Source: Chloroflexota bacterium
Lineage (GTDB): Bacteria > Chloroflexota > Limnocylindria > QHBO01
NCBI GenBank assembly: GCA_003243965.1
Contig: QHBO01000016.1
Span: forward strand, 71,076 to 135,075
Direction of reading: 5' to 3'
DNA length: 64,000 bases
In this document: piece by piece, positions 32,694-42,050 of the stretch
Position numbering within the stretch: the stretch's first letter is position 1
Layout of the letters: every line of letters begins with the position of its first letter
Program-made: the position numbers and the translations under genes
Notes under the pieces: model-generated
What the model was told of the DNA's origin: nothing
What the model saw: only the letters and a program-made list of their open reading frames with translations
Databases searched by the model: none

Positions 32694-34204
32694 CGGTCAG
32701 TGGCCGGCGAGGCGCTGACCGGCTCGGCCTCGAGCTTCCGGAGCGCGTCGTCGATGCGGGCCATGCATCGGTCCCGGCCCAGCAGCTCCATCGAGCCGAA
32801 CAGCGGCGGCGATACGGTGCGGCCGGTGATCGCCACCCGGAGCGGCTTGAAGAGGTCGCCCGGCTTCCAGGCCATCTCGGCAGCCACCTCGCGGGCTCGC
32901 GTCTCCAGCAGGTCGGCGGCCCAGTCCGCATCCGGCAGCGGCTCGATCGCGGCCTGCAGGCGGTTGAGCGCCTGTTCGGCGTCCTGAGCGCCGCGCCCCT
33001 TGGGGTGCAGCTCTGCGGCCTCGTACCACGTCGCCACGGTGGCATCCGACTCGAACAGGAACCCGACCAGCCCGGTCACGTCGCCCAGGCGCACGAGACG
33101 CTCCTTGACGAGCGGCGCCATGGCCAGCACGGTCCGGTCCTCCAGCGCGGCGGGCAGGAACGGGCGCAGCCGCAGCGCAAGCTGCTCATCGGTCAGCGAG
33201 CGGATGTAGACCCCGTTGAGGTAATCGAGCCGAGCCAGGTCGAACACGGCGCCGGCCTTGTGCACGTGCTCGATCTCGAACCGGTCGGCGAGCTCGGGAA
33301 GGGTGAAGACCTCCTCTTCGGTGCCCGGCGACCAGCCCAGAAAGGCGAGGAAGTTGACCATCGCCTCCGGGAGGTAGCCCTGCTCGCGATAGGCCGTGAT
33401 CGACGTCTGGCTCTTCCGCTTGCTCATCTTTGACCGATCCGGGTTGAGGATCAGCGGGATGTGGCCGAAGACCGGTTCGCGGTAGCCGAGCGCCCGGAGG
33501 ACTGCGATCTGCTTGGGCGTGTTCGAGAGATGGTCCTCGCCGCGGATCACGTGGCTGATGTGCATCGCGGCGTCGTCGACCACCACCACGAAGTTGTAGA
33601 GCGGCGCACCGTCGGCGCGGACGATCACGAAGTCGCCCAGCAGCGCATTGTCGAACTCCACCTCGCCTCTGACGAGGTCGGAGAAGCGGACCACCTCGGC
33701 GGGGACCCGGAAGCGTATCGCGGCGCGCCGCCCCGCAGCCTCCAGCTCGGCACGTGCGACATCGGTCAGGTCCCGACAGCGGCCGCTGTAGCGCGGCGGC
33801 TCGTGCCTGTGCTCCTGCTCAAGGTGAACCGCCTCCAGCTCCTCGGGGGTGCAGTAGCACCGATACGCGCTCCCGGCGTCCAGGAGTCGCTGCACCTCGG
33901 CGGCGTACAGCTCGGCGCGCTGGCTCTGCCGGTACGGCCCAAATGGACCGATATCATCGCCTCCGGCGACCTGCGGACCCTCGTCCCATGTGATCCCCAG
34001 CCAGTGCAGGTTGTCGATGATGTCCCGTTCGTGCTCGACGGTGCTGCGTGCGCGGTCGGTGTCCTCGATGCGCAGCACGTAGGTGCCGCCGGTGTGCCGC
34101 GCCAGCAGATGGTTGTACAGGCTGGTGCGTGCGGTACCGACGTGCAGCGGGCCGGTGGGGCTGGGCGCCATCCGGACGCGGATTCCCTCGAACTCGGGCG
34201 GCAT
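32690..34204 (-). CDS. gltX: Glutamyl-tRNA synthetase
   Basis: This 504-residue class I synthetase has RMAPSPTGPLHVGTARTSL (HIGH-type motif, about residues 11-29), the GluRS-specific YRCYCTPEEL, VIRGEDHLSNTPKQI and PDRSKMSKRKSQ (KMSKS motif near 258). It charges tRNA-Glu, or both tRNA-Glu and tRNA-Gln if the amidotransferase route is used. The start is fixed by a minus-strand TAGGCT box (34216-34211) 6 bases upstream. Coupled to the SseB-like gene downstream. Confidence 0.96.
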   Translation of the reverse strand: MPPEFEGIRVRMAPSPTGPLHVGTARTSLYNHLLARHTGGTYVLRIEDTDRARSTVEHERDIIDNLHWLGITWDEGPQVAGGDDIGPFGPYRQSQRAELYAAEVQRLLDAGSAYRCYCTPEELEAVHLEQEHRHEPPRYSGRCRDLTDVARAELEAAGRRAAIRFRVPAEVVRFSDLVRGEVEFDNALLGDFVIVRADGAPLYNFVVVVDDAAMHISHVIRGEDHLSNTPKQIAVLRALGYREPVFGHIPLILNPDRSKMSKRKSQTSITAYREQGYLPEAMVNFLAFLGWSPGTEEEVFTLPELADRFEIEHVHKAGAVFDLARLDYLNGVYIRSLTDEQLALRLRPFLPAALEDRTVLAMAPLVKERLVRLGDVTGLVGFLFESDATVATWYEAAELHPKGRGAQDAEQALNRLQAAIEPLPDADWAADLLETRAREVAAEMAWKPGDLFKPLRVAITGRTVSPPLFGSMELLGRDRCMARIDDALRKLEAEPVSASPATDR

Positions 34205-34210
34205 GCGCCT

Positions 34211-34216
34211 AGCCTA
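34211..34216 (-). promoter_or_regulatory. -10 box of gltX, leaderless
   Basis: Minus-strand TAGGCT ends 6 bases before the ATG at 34204. Confidence 0.5.
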
Positions 34217-34346
34217 CGCGACCGATGCGCCGCCGACACGCCTCGCTCCCTCGCTGCCTCGGACGTCGGTGGCTCAACCCGCGGGAGGCCATCGCTCGCG
34301 CGGCGTGCCGGCGCGGCCCGCACTCGCGCGGTGCCGGGAGAGCGGG

Positions 34347-35471
34347 TCAGTTGGCGAGCCGGAAGACCGTGCGGACCTCGCCGGACGGCTCGCCTCGCGG
34401 ATCCCGGACCGGCGGTGAGGCAAACGCCGCGAGCCGCGACATCGACGCGCGGTCGAGAACGCCAAGCTGCTCGAGCGCCGCACAGGTGGCCGCGCCGCCC
34501 GCGCGCGACGCACCGGTGCCGTCCTCGATCTTCAGCGCCAGGCCCAGCGGTGCCGACGGGTCTGCGCGCCGGCGGCCCCCCGTGCCCTGCCCTCGGCGCG
34601 CTCCGTCACCAGCTGATTGCGCATCGGGCGGTCCCGACGCTCCCCGCTCGCGCACGGCCCCCTCCAGCAGGCCGATCGCCTGCACCCCCTCCGCCCCTCC
34701 CTTGGCGATCAGCACGCCGGGACGTTCCCGCATGAGCGAAGTGTCGAGGCGCCGGCGCTCCCCGCCGACCAGGACCGGATGCTCCATCATCGCCGCCCCG
34801 ATGCGAGCCAGCGCACGCCGGATCGGGGGGTCGGCGACCGAGGCGGGATCGGCCAGCCGGGCGTAGGCAAGCGCCAGCGCGCGCAGGGGAAGGCCAAAGG
34901 TGACGACCCCGCAGCCATCGGTGGCGGTGAGGACCTGCGCGGCCGGCACATCGGTGAGCGCCGCCACCACGTCCAGGGCCGCCTGCTGGATCGGGTGGCT
35001 CGGCTCGTAATACGTCTCCATCGGCCAACCCGAGGCCCTGGCGAAGAGCACCATTCCGGCGTGCTTGCCGCTGCAGTTGTGGCGGGCCGCGGAGGGCGCC
35101 TCCCCCTCCCGAATGAGACGCTCGGCCGTCTCGGCGTCATACGGCGCGTGGGTGCCGCACTTGAGCGCGGACTGGGTGAGGCCGGCGCTGCGCAGGAGCG
35201 CCTGGACGAGGCGCACGTGGCGGTCCTCGCCGGAGTGCGAGGCGGACATGATCGCCAGCGCATCGGTCCCGAAGCCATACTCGTCGAAGCGTCCGGAGGT
35301 GACGAACGGCGCGAGCTGAAAGGGCTTGGCCGCGGAGCGCAGGTAGATCAGCTGGTCGGGATCGCCGACCGCGGCACGCAGCTCGCCGTTGGGGGCAACG
35401 ACGGCGATCGAGCCCCGATGCCGCGACTCGACCTGGCTGCCTCGGGTGACCTCGACGAGAACCGGCGGCGC
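34347..35471 (-). CDS. L-asparaginase (rhizobial/AnsA-like type), start codon not evident
   Basis: The frame encodes a type-III (Rhizobium etli AnsA-like) asparaginase. It reads PPVLVEVTRGSQVESRHRGS, then the catalytic SxxK motif RSAAKPFQL, then CGTHAPYD, HNCSGKHAGM and TATDGCGVVTFGLPL. The first in-frame ATG (35249) lies after the SxxK motif, so that start would remove the active site. Between an in-frame TAA at 35532-35534 and 35249 there is no ATG, GTG or TTG; an ATG at 35473 is one base out of frame. Either a single-base change has broken the start (natural or sequencing) or an unusual start is used. A low-complexity Gly/Arg insertion (GDGARRGQGTGGRRRADPSA) lies near the C-terminus. The enzyme hydrolyses asparagine to aspartate and ammonia. 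Confidence 0.72.
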   Translation of the reverse strand, partial: APPVLVEVTRGSQVESRHRGSIAVVAPNGELRAAVGDPDQLIYLRSAAKPFQLAPFVTSGRFDEYGFGTDALAIMSASHSGEDRHVRLVQALLRSAGLTQSALKCGTHAPYDAETAERLIREGEAPSAARHNCSGKHAGMVLFARASGWPMETYYEPSHPIQQAALDVVAALTDVPAAQVLTATDGCGVVTFGLPLRALALAYARLADPASVADPPIRRALARIGAAMMEHPVLVGGERRRLDTSLMRERPGVLIAKGGAEGVQAIGLLEGAVRERGASGPPDAQSAGDGARRGQGTGGRRRADPSAPLGLALKIEDGTGASRAGGAATCAALEQLGVLDRASMSRLAAFASPPVRDPRGEPSGEVRTVFRLAN

Positions 35472-35566
35472 ATCGGTGCGTCGCGCGGTGCCGGCCCGTC
35501 GCTGCGTGCGTACCGTCCCGTTACGCGCCCGTTACGCGCGGCGTACCGGCCGGTTTATGGCCGCGC

Positions 35567-36205
35567 TTACTGGCCGGCTGTCGGGGTTGCCGGCTGTCGC
35601 TCGGCGCCCGCGCCGGCGTCCTGCTTGCTGAAGATGCTCGACTGCCCCCCGGCGGCTGCCGCACCGGGCTGGGCCGGCTGGGCGTTGCCCTTGCTCTGCT
35701 GTCCCTGCTGGTTGGGCTGCATCGGCTGGTTCTGCTGGGGTCGCGGCGCCGCCTCGCGGCTCATGCTCACCGATCCCTCCCAGTGAGCGCCCTCCTTGAC
35801 GACCAGGACCTGCGTCTTGATCGCGCCCTTGACTCGGCCGGTGGAGCCGATCTCGAAACGCCCGCCGCAGTCGACGTCGCCCTCGTAGTCGCCGTTGATG
35901 ATCACGTTGTGGGCCTTGATCGCGCTGCGCACGCGCGCCTGCGGGCTGATGATCAGCGTGCCCTGGCACTCGATCTCGCCCTGTGCCTCTCCCTCGATCC
36001 GCAGGTCGCGGTCGCTGACGTACTTGCCGTTGAATCGGGCGTGCGGATCGATGACGCTCTCGTTGCCCGCCTCGCTGGGCCGGCGGAACTCGCTTGGTGC
36101 AGGCGTCACATCGACCTCATTGGTAAGACTGTCTGGGTACAGGTTCCCGACCACGTCCTCACGCGACAGCGCGTCGGGCTTCTGGTCACGTTTTCCGAAG
36201 ACCAT
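35567..36205 (-). CDS. Bactofilin-family cytoskeletal protein
   Basis: This 212-residue protein has a central right-handed beta-helix of bactofilin type: RIEGEAQGEIECQGTLIISP, ARVRSAIKAHNVIINGDYEG and VKGAIKTQVLVVKEGAHWEG, each turn about 17 residues. An unstructured N-terminal 60 residues and a Gln/Pro/Ala-rich C-terminal tail (residues 150-212) flank it, as is usual. Bactofilins polymerise without nucleotide at the membrane and organise cell-wall synthesis and shape. Start ATG 36205 follows a purine-rich GAGGAGG site. Confidence 0.86.
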   Translation of the reverse strand: MVFGKRDQKPDALSREDVVGNLYPDSLTNEVDVTPAPSEFRRPSEAGNESVIDPHARFNGKYVSDRDLRIEGEAQGEIECQGTLIISPQARVRSAIKAHNVIINGDYEGDVDCGGRFEIGSTGRVKGAIKTQVLVVKEGAHWEGSVSMSREAAPRPQQNQPMQPNQQGQQSKGNAQPAQPGAAAAGGQSSIFSKQDAGAGAERQPATPTAGQ

Positions 36206-36331
36206 GCCGTGGTTCCTCCTCTGCGGCGAACGGCCAGGGCGGGCGCGTGCGCGATGACGGGCACGGACTAGCCTACCAGCACGCGCAGCCGAAAAAGAAG
36301 TGACCGACCGATGACCATCGGTGCCTCACTC

Positions 36332-36337
36332 TAGAAT
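36332..36337 (+). promoter_or_regulatory. -10 box of upp, leaderless
   Basis: TAGAAT ends 7 bases before the ATG at 36345. Just upstream, ACCGATG (36309-36315) and CATCGGT (36316-36322) stand back to back as an inverted pair. Confidence 0.5.
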
Positions 36338-36344
36338 GCGCGCG

Positions 36345-37073
36345 ATGCCTGAGCCACGCTGGCCTGCGAATGTGCACGTATCGAGCCACCCGCTGGTTGC
36401 GCACAAGCTGACCCTGCTCCGCGACACGCAGACGCAGCCGAAGCAGTTCCGTGAGCTCGTCCGCGAGCTCTCCTGGCTGCTCGGCTACGAGGCGATGGCG
36501 GACATGGCAACCACCGGCAAGCAGGTTGAGACGCCACTGGAACCGATGACCGGCGTCCGACTGGACCTGCGGGTCGGCCTGATCCCCGTGCTCCGAGCGG
36601 GCCTGGGAATGGTCGAGGCGATGCTCGAGCTGATGCCCACCGCCGAGGTGTGGCATATCGGCCTGTACCGCGACGAGCGCACTCTCAAGCCGGTGGAGTA
36701 TTACAACAAGCTGCCCGACGCGGCGACGGTCCAGGTATGCCTCATCCTGGACCCGATGCTCGCCACCGGCGGCTCGAGCGCCGCCACCGTCGACGTACTG
36801 AAGGCCTGGGGCGCGGCGCGCATCAAGCAGGTCTCGCTGATCGCCGCCCCCGAGGGGATCCGGACGCTCACCGCCGCGCATCCCGACGTGGAGGTCCACG
36901 TCGCGGCGATCGACCGTGCGCTCAACGAGCGCGGCTACATCGTGCCGGGGCTCGGCGACGCAGGCGACCGGCAGTTCGGCACGTTCGCCGGCCCTTCGTC
37001 GGAGCCGGGCCACGACCTGTCCGACACGTCGGAGACTGCCGAGATCGTGCGCCGCCTGCAACGACGGCGCTGA
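36345..37073 (+). CDS. upp: Uracil phosphoribosyltransferase
   Basis: This 242-residue protein has [57 protein letters not shown], the PRPP-binding loop [13 protein letters not shown] and the uracil-specific [12 protein letters not shown] near the C-terminus. These are diagnostic of Upp, which salvages uracil to UMP. About 25 extra residues follow the usual end. The frame is open from a GTG at 36321, but ATG 36345 matches the family start and the TAGAAT box. Confidence 0.94.
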   Translation: MPEPRWPANVHVSSHPLVAHKLTLLRDTQTQPKQFRELVRELSWLLGYEAMADMATTGKQVETPLEPMTGVRLDLRVGLIPVLRAGLGMVEAMLELMPTAEVWHIGLYRDERTLKPVEYYNKLPDAATVQVCLILDPMLATGGSSAATVDVLKAWGAARIKQVSLIAAPEGIRTLTAAHPDVEVHVAAIDRALNERGYIVPGLGDAGDRQFGTFAGPSSEPGHDLSDTSETAEIVRRLQRRR

Positions 37074-37118
37074 GAACCGGCCCCGGAGTTCCCCGCAGAC
37101 CAGACCCGCAGACGCCAA

Positions 37119-37152
37119 CATCGGCGTCATCGGCGTCATCGGCGTCATCGGC
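37119..37152. repeat. 9-bp tandem repeat CATCGGCGT, 3.8 copies
   Basis: Perfect tandem copies from 37119 to 37152 in the gap behind upp. The unit shares the CATCGG core of the over-represented heptamer. Confidence 0.85.
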
Positions 37153-37188
37153 AGGGCACAGGCGGACGCAGGCGGACACAAATTTGTC

Positions 37189-37207
37189 CCGAAGGAACCG
37201 CCTTCGG
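37189..37207 (+). terminator. Hairpin downstream of upp
   Basis: CCGAAGG (37189-37195), 5-base loop, CCTTCGG (37201-37207). Stable 7-bp stem, but no T-tract follows. Confidence 0.3.
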
Positions 37208-37507
37208 ACCATTGATGCGATCTCTGGTGCCGTTGGCCGCCCCTTCGGGACGCTGTCCACGATACGCGCTGACGCCGCCGGCGACAAGATGCGTTATCCC
37301 CGACTTTCTCGGTTGTCGGGCGCCTGGTCCACATGCCGTCCACACCCGAGCCCACCGCGTGGGCCTCGCGCCGGTGATCGGTTGGGGCAGCCCGGTACGG
37401 CCCCCCCCCCGACCCCCCTGGTTCGTCGCCTGCGAATCCGGCGTGCGAATCCAGCGTGCCGAATCCGGCGGGAAGTCACGCGGGCCGCCGCGCGCTACTC
37501 TCTCCCA

Positions 37508-37936
37508 ATGCCAACCCGCGTCCTGTTCGTGTGTGTCCACAACTCGGCCCGCTCCCAGATGGCGGAGGGCATGCTCCGCGCATGGGGTGCCCCGGCGTGG
37601 GAAGCGGCAAGCGCCGGGCTGGAGGCAACCTTCGTGCGGCTCGAGGCCATCGCAGCCATGGAGGAGATCGGAATCGACATCAGTGACCAGCAGAGCAAGA
37701 CGCTCGACGCGTTCAAAGGCTCGACCTGGGACCTGGCGATCACCCTCTGCGACGAGGCCGCGGAGGCTTGCCCGATGGTGCCCGGGGCAGCCCGCCTGCT
37801 GCACTGGTCGCTCGAAGACCCGTCGCCCGCCAAGGGTACCGATGAGCAGCGGCTCGACGTCTATCGGCGGGTCCGCGACGATCTGGGAGGCAGGATCCGG
37901 GAGCTGATCGGGGTGGGCGCGCCGGCCATCGCGTGA
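37508..37936 (+). CDS. Arsenate reductase / low-molecular-weight phosphatase family
   Basis: This 142-residue protein starts MPTRVLFVCVHNSARSQMAE. The P-loop CVHNSARS (Cys9) is the LMW phosphatase/thioredoxin-coupled ArsC signature, and a downstream segment LAITLCDEAAEACPMVPGA supplies the further cysteines used in ArsC disulfide relay (about residues 80 and 87). Together they favour arsenate reductase over a protein phosphatase. No other ars gene is nearby. TACTCT (37496-37501) ends 6 bases before the ATG. The stop overlaps the next start (GTGA). Confidence 0.83.
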   Translation: MPTRVLFVCVHNSARSQMAEGMLRAWGAPAWEAASAGLEATFVRLEAIAAMEEIGIDISDQQSKTLDAFKGSTWDLAITLCDEAAEACPMVPGAARLLHWSLEDPSPAKGTDEQRLDVYRRVRDDLGGRIRELIGVGAPAIA

Positions 37937-38431
37937 GCTGGCGCTGGTACGCCAACCCCAGGCCGGCTGCGGCGACGCACGTCGAGCGCGGGGAGGCTGA
38001 CGACGGAAGTGCTCGTCGTCCGGCGTGCCGTCGAGCCGGGGTTTGGCGCCTGGGACCTGCCCGCGGGCTACCTGGAGCCTGGGGAGTCCGCCGAAGAGGG
38101 CGCGCTGAGGGAGACCCGCGAGGAGGTCGGGCTTGCCGTGGACCTCACCGCGCTCGCCGGCGTGTACAGCAGTCGTCCGGCAAACGCGATCACCACCGTG
38201 TACCGCGCGCGTCCGGCGGATGCCGTCGCTCCGGTTGTCATCGACGCGCAGTCGACCGATCACGCCTGGGTCCGCCGCGACCGGGTCGTTGATTGGCTGC
38301 CGCGCATGGCTTTCGCATGGATGGCTGCAGCGCTCGAGGATTGGGCGCTTGACCGACCGGGGAGGCCGAATGGGGGAGGCGCTCCGCGCGACGGGGACGG
38401 GGACGCTCCGCGCGACGGGGACGGAACCTGA
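37933..38431 (+). CDS. NUDIX hydrolase, apparent frameshift near the N-terminus
   Basis: From the GTG at 37933 (overlapping the arsC-like stop) the frame reads [18 protein letters not shown], a plausible NUDIX N-terminus, then shifts at a run of G at about 37992-37995. The second frame continues [20 protein letters not shown] and holds the full NUDIX box [23 protein letters not shown]. Removing one G restores a single protein of about 165 residues. As written, translation could start at a GTG at 38009, giving 140 residues that lack the first strand. Family members hydrolyse nucleoside diphosphates linked to other moieties. The C-terminus ends in a repeated APRDGDGD motif. Confidence 0.75.
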
Positions 38432-38544
38432 TGGCCGGCCACGGCCCATCGTCGTCGTCTGCCTCTGCGTCCCCGGCGCGCTACACTCGGCGCCGTCCGC
38501 TCACCTCCCGTCCGCACTCAGCTCGGAGGTCCATCGCAGGCCCG

Positions 38545-39540
38545 ATGCCCGATCGCCATCTCACGGTGACCGTCACCGGCGCGGCCGGCCAGATCGGGTA
38601 TGCGCTGCTGTTCCGCATCGCGGCCGGCGAGATGTTCGGGGCCGAGACATCGGTCTCGCTGCGGCTCCTGGAGCTGGAGGCCGCGCTGCCGGCGCTGGGT
38701 GGCGTGGCGATGGAGCTCGACGACTGCGCATTCCCGCTGCTCGAGAGCGTGACGTGCACGGCGGACACGGACGAGGCCTTCAGCGGCGCGAACTGGGCGC
38801 TGCTGGTCGGCGCCGTGCCGCGCAAGGCCGGCATGGAGCGCAAGGACCTGCTGACCGTCAACGGCGGGATCTTCACGCGGCAGGGAGCGGCGATCAGCGC
38901 CAACGCGGCCGACGACGTGCGGGTGCTGGTTGTCGGCAACCCGTGCAACACCAACTGCCTGATCGCGGCCGCACGCGCGCCACGGCTGCCATCCGACCGA
39001 TGGTTCGCGATGACCATGCTCGACGAGAATCGCGGACGCACCCAGCTTGCGCAGCGCGCGGGTGTGCCGGTGTCGGAGGTCCGGGATCTCGCCATCTGGG
39101 GCAACCATTCCAGCACCCAGTTTCCTGACTTCGCGCACGCCACCATCGGGGGCCGGCCGGCTCCCGAGGTGATCGGGGACGACGCATGGCTGCGCGGCGA
39201 GTTCATCGCCAGCGTCCAGCAGCGGGGCGCCGCGATCATCGCCGCCCGCGGGCAGTCATCGGCGGCATCTGCGGCCAACGCGATCATCGGTACGGTGCGC
39301 AACCTGGACCAGCCGACGGGTGGCATCTTCAGCGCCGCCGTGCCATCTCCGGGGGCCAAGGCAGCCTACGACGTGCCGGAAGAGATCGTCTTCGGCTATC
39401 CGCTCCGGGGCAGCTCCGGGGATGGAGCGGTCGAGATCGTGCAGGGCATCGACCATGACGAATGGGCGCAGGCACACATCCAGGCGACGCTCAGCGAGCT
39501 GCTGGAGGAGCGCGAGGCGGTCCGGGAGCTGCTCCGTTGA
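38545..39540 (+). CDS. mdh: Malate dehydrogenase
   Basis: This 331-residue NAD-dependent dehydrogenase starts [20 protein letters not shown] (Rossmann glycine motif) and has [41 protein letters not shown] and the catalytic [13 protein letters not shown] with the active-site His. This is the cytosolic-type MDH group used in the TCA cycle. A ribosome site GGAGG (38525-38529) lies upstream, and TACACT (38482-38487) could be the -10, so this gene does have a leader of about 50 bases. Its stop overlaps the citrate synthase start (TTGA). Confidence 0.94.
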   Translation: MPDRHLTVTVTGAAGQIGYALLFRIAAGEMFGAETSVSLRLLELEAALPALGGVAMELDDCAFPLLESVTCTADTDEAFSGANWALLVGAVPRKAGMERKDLLTVNGGIFTRQGAAISANAADDVRVLVVGNPCNTNCLIAAARAPRLPSDRWFAMTMLDENRGRTQLAQRAGVPVSEVRDLAIWGNHSSTQFPDFAHATIGGRPAPEVIGDDAWLRGEFIASVQQRGAAIIAARGQSSAASAANAIIGTVRNLDQPTGGIFSAAVPSPGAKAAYDVPEEIVFGYPLRGSSGDGAVEIVQGIDHDEWAQAHIQATLSELLEEREAVRELLR

Positions 39541-40829
39541 CCGATCGCACTGCCACGCTTCGTTACGGCCAACGCGAGCTGGCGCTGCCGATCGTGAATG
39601 GCACCGCCGGCGACGATGCGATCGACATCGCCAGCCTGCGGCAGGAGACCGGACTGATCACGCTGGACGCCGGCTACGGCAACACCGGGGCGTGCACCAG
39701 TGCCATCACGTTCCTGGACGGCGAGGCGGGAGTCCTGCGCTACCGCGGCTATCCCATCGAACAATTGGCCGAGAGCAGCAGCTTCCTGGAGGTCGCCTAC
39801 CTGCTGATCAACGGGGAGCTGCCCACGCGAGAGCAGCTCGACGACTTCACGGCCAACGTCACGCATCACACCCTGATTCACGAGGAGATGCGCCGCTTCT
39901 TCGACAGCTTCCCGTACGACGCGCACCCGATGGCGGTGCTGGCGGCCGGGACGGTGGGGCTGTCGACCTTCTACCAGGACAGCCACGACATCTTCAGCCC
40001 AGCGGCGGTCGAGATTACCAGCATGCGGCTGCTCGCCAAGCTGCCGACGCTCGCGGCATGGGCCTACAAGAAGGCCATCGGTCAGCCGTATGTCTATCCA
40101 CGCAACGACCTGGGCTACGCGCCGAACCTGCTGCACATGATGTTCGCCGTGCCGGCCGAGGAGTACCAGGTCCACCCCGATGTCGCCCAGGCGCTCGACC
40201 TGCTGCTGATCCTCCACGCCGATCACGAGCAGAACTGCTCCACCTCCACGGTGCGGATGGTCGGCTCCAGCCACGCCAACCTGTACGCCTCCATCTCGGC
40301 CGGCATCAGCGCCCTGTGGGGGCCGCTGCACGGCGGAGCGAACGAGGCGGTGATCAGCACCCTGGAGCGGATCGTGGCCGACGGCGGCAATGTCCGGAAG
40401 TACGTCGACAAGGCCAAGGACCCCAACGACCCGTTCCGGCTGCCGGGGTTCGGGCATCGCGTGTACAAGAACTTCGATCCGCGGGCGCGGATCATCAAGG
40501 CCGCCGCGGACCGGGTGCTCGCGGCCACGGGCGCGGACGACCAGCTGTTCGAGATCGCGCAGCGCCTCGAGGAGGTGGCCGCCAACGACGAGTACTTCGT
40601 CAAGCGCAAGCTGTACGCCAACGTGGACTTCTACTCGGGGCTCATCTACCGGGCCATCGGCTTCCCAAAGCACATGTTCACCAACTGCTTCGCCATCGGT
40701 CGTCTGCCGGGATGGATCGCCCAGTGGAAGGAGATGATGGACGCGCCGGAGACCAAGATCGGTCGGCCCCGCCAGGTGTACGTGGGAGTCCCGGAGCGGG
40801 CCTACGTCCCGATCGACGAGCGCGGCTGA
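39537..40829 (+). CDS. gltA: Citrate synthase
   Basis: This 430-residue type II citrate synthase has [33 protein letters not shown], the active-site segments [32 protein letters not shown] and [16 protein letters not shown], and the C-terminal RPRQVYVG. The start is a TTG overlapping the mdh stop (TTGA at 39537-39540), which gives the family length; translation is therefore coupled to mdh. The two enzymes form oxaloacetate and condense it with acetyl-CoA. Confidence 0.95.
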   Translation: MTDRTATLRYGQRELALPIVNGTAGDDAIDIASLRQETGLITLDAGYGNTGACTSAITFLDGEAGVLRYRGYPIEQLAESSSFLEVAYLLINGELPTREQLDDFTANVTHHTLIHEEMRRFFDSFPYDAHPMAVLAAGTVGLSTFYQDSHDIFSPAAVEITSMRLLAKLPTLAAWAYKKAIGQPYVYPRNDLGYAPNLLHMMFAVPAEEYQVHPDVAQALDLLLILHADHEQNCSTSTVRMVGSSHANLYASISAGISALWGPLHGGANEAVISTLERIVADGGNVRKYVDKAKDPNDPFRLPGFGHRVYKNFDPRARIIKAAADRVLAATGADDQLFEIAQRLEEVAANDEYFVKRKLYANVDFYSGLIYRAIGFPKHMFTNCFAIGRLPGWIAQWKEMMDAPETKIGRPRQVYVGVPERAYVPIDERG

Positions 40830-40833
40830 CCGG

Positions 40834-41256
40834 GTGCCCGCGCCATTTCGGCTGGAGGCCGATGCCCGCCTCTCCCATTCGGAGATCAACGCTGCCTACG
40901 CCTGGGCCGAGTGGCCGCAGCGCGAGGGGTGGCGCCTCGACGCGGTGGGCCGCAGCTGCACCTGGTTCGCGGCACGCCAGACCGATGACGGCGCGCTGAT
41001 CGGCATCGCGCGCCTGCTCGACGACGGCGGCTTGCACGCGGCGCTGTGGGACGTCATCGTCCACCCCGATCGGCAGCGCCAGGGGATCGGGCGAGCGCTC
41101 GTGGAACTGGCCGTGGAGCGCTGCCGCGATCGGCGCTTGGTGGCGTTGGTCGCCACGCCCGCATCGGTCCCGTTCTTCCGCGCGCTCGGCTTCGTGCCGG
41201 AATCCCACGGCCACACCGCGATGTACCTGCGGCCGCACCTGGCTGAGGCCTGCTGA
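40834..41256 (+). CDS. GNAT-family N-acetyltransferase
   Basis: This 140-residue protein has the acetyl-CoA binding motif VHPDRQRQGIGRALVELAVE (Q/RxxGxG/A at about residues 82-88) and the C-terminal strand FFRALGFVPES of GNAT enzymes. The N-terminal half (YAWAEWPQREGWR) resembles small-molecule acetyltransferases. Substrate unknown. GTG start 4 bases after the gltA stop; followed closely by the MBL-fold gene, so the three are probably one transcript. Confidence 0.85.
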   Translation: MPAPFRLEADARLSHSEINAAYAWAEWPQREGWRLDAVGRSCTWFAARQTDDGALIGIARLLDDGGLHAALWDVIVHPDRQRQGIGRALVELAVERCRDRRLVALVATPASVPFFRALGFVPESHGHTAMYLRPHLAEAC

Positions 41257-41262
41257 CCGCCG

Positions 41263-42045
41263 ATGCGCCTCACGGTCCTGGGCCGCTCACCGGCCAAACC
41301 GAACGCCGGAGAGCCGTGCGCCGGCTACCTGGTCGAGGGCGGCCGCACCCGCATCATGCTCGATGCCGGCCCGGGGACCGTGGCGCAGCTCATGTGCCGC
41401 GCCACTCCGGCGGAGCTCGACGCGGTGGTCATCTCGCACATGCACACCGATCACTTCCTCGACCTGGTCACACTGCGCTACGCCTATCCCTGGCGGGAGG
41501 TCGCGGCACCGAAGCTGCGGGTCATCCTGCCGCCCGGCTCCGCCGACCAGATGGCCGACATCGCACGGGGCTCGGGCTTTCCCGACTTCTTCGACAAGAG
41601 CTTCGCGCTCGAGGAGCACGACGGGGAGCGCGCCTTCCAGGTCGGCGACGTGCGCTTCGAGCCGTACCCGATGCAACACTTCATCCCGACCTGGGGCTTC
41701 CGGCTGAACGCGCGCGGCACCGGCGAGGAATACGCCGGCACCCTGGCGTACTCCGCCGACTCGGCCCCGTGCGGCCCGGTGGTCGAGGTGGCGGCCGAGG
41801 CGGATCTCTTCATCTGCGAGGCGGCCCTGCGCTCGATCCGCGAGGACGCTCCGCCGCCCGAGCAGCGCGGCCACCTCATGCCGGCCGAGGCGGGCGAGAT
41901 CGCCACCAGCGCTGGCGCGCGACGCCTGGTGCTCACCCACCTGCCGGTTGGCGACGACGACGGCGCCTGGGCGCTGCGGGAGGCGAGCGGCACGTACTCC
42001 GGCCCGCTGGAGCTGGCGCGCATCCTCCACACCTACGAGCTCTGA
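41263..42045 (+). CDS. MBL-fold metal-dependent hydrolase
   Basis: This 260-residue metallo-beta-lactamase-fold protein has the zinc motif SHMHTDHFLDL (HxHxDH, about residues 59-64), a second ligand His in MQHFIPTWGFRL, Asp in LAYSADSAPC and a C-terminal His in LVLTHLPVGDD. The layout resembles RNase Z/phosphonate-type hydrolases without their specific insertions. Exact substrate cannot be stated. Convergent with the small membrane gene at 42051. Confidence 0.85.
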   Translation: MRLTVLGRSPAKPNAGEPCAGYLVEGGRTRIMLDAGPGTVAQLMCRATPAELDAVVISHMHTDHFLDLVTLRYAYPWREVAAPKLRVILPPGSADQMADIARGSGFPDFFDKSFALEEHDGERAFQVGDVRFEPYPMQHFIPTWGFRLNARGTGEEYAGTLAYSADSAPCGPVVEVAAEADLFICEAALRSIREDAPPPEQRGHLMPAEAGEIATSAGARRLVLTHLPVGDDDGAWALREASGTYSGPLELARILHTYEL

Positions 42046-42050
42046 GCCGG

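Larger units (their letters stand above)
37074..37507. other. Intergenic stretch with tandem repeat, hairpin and poly-C
   Basis: No gene is supported. It holds a 9-bp tandem repeat CATCGGCGT, 3.8 copies at 37119-37152; a hairpin CCGAAGG-N5-CCTTCGG at 37189-37207 that could terminate upp (no T-run); and a run of ten C at 37401-37410. A TACTCT box at 37496-37501 serves the next gene. Confidence 0.5.
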
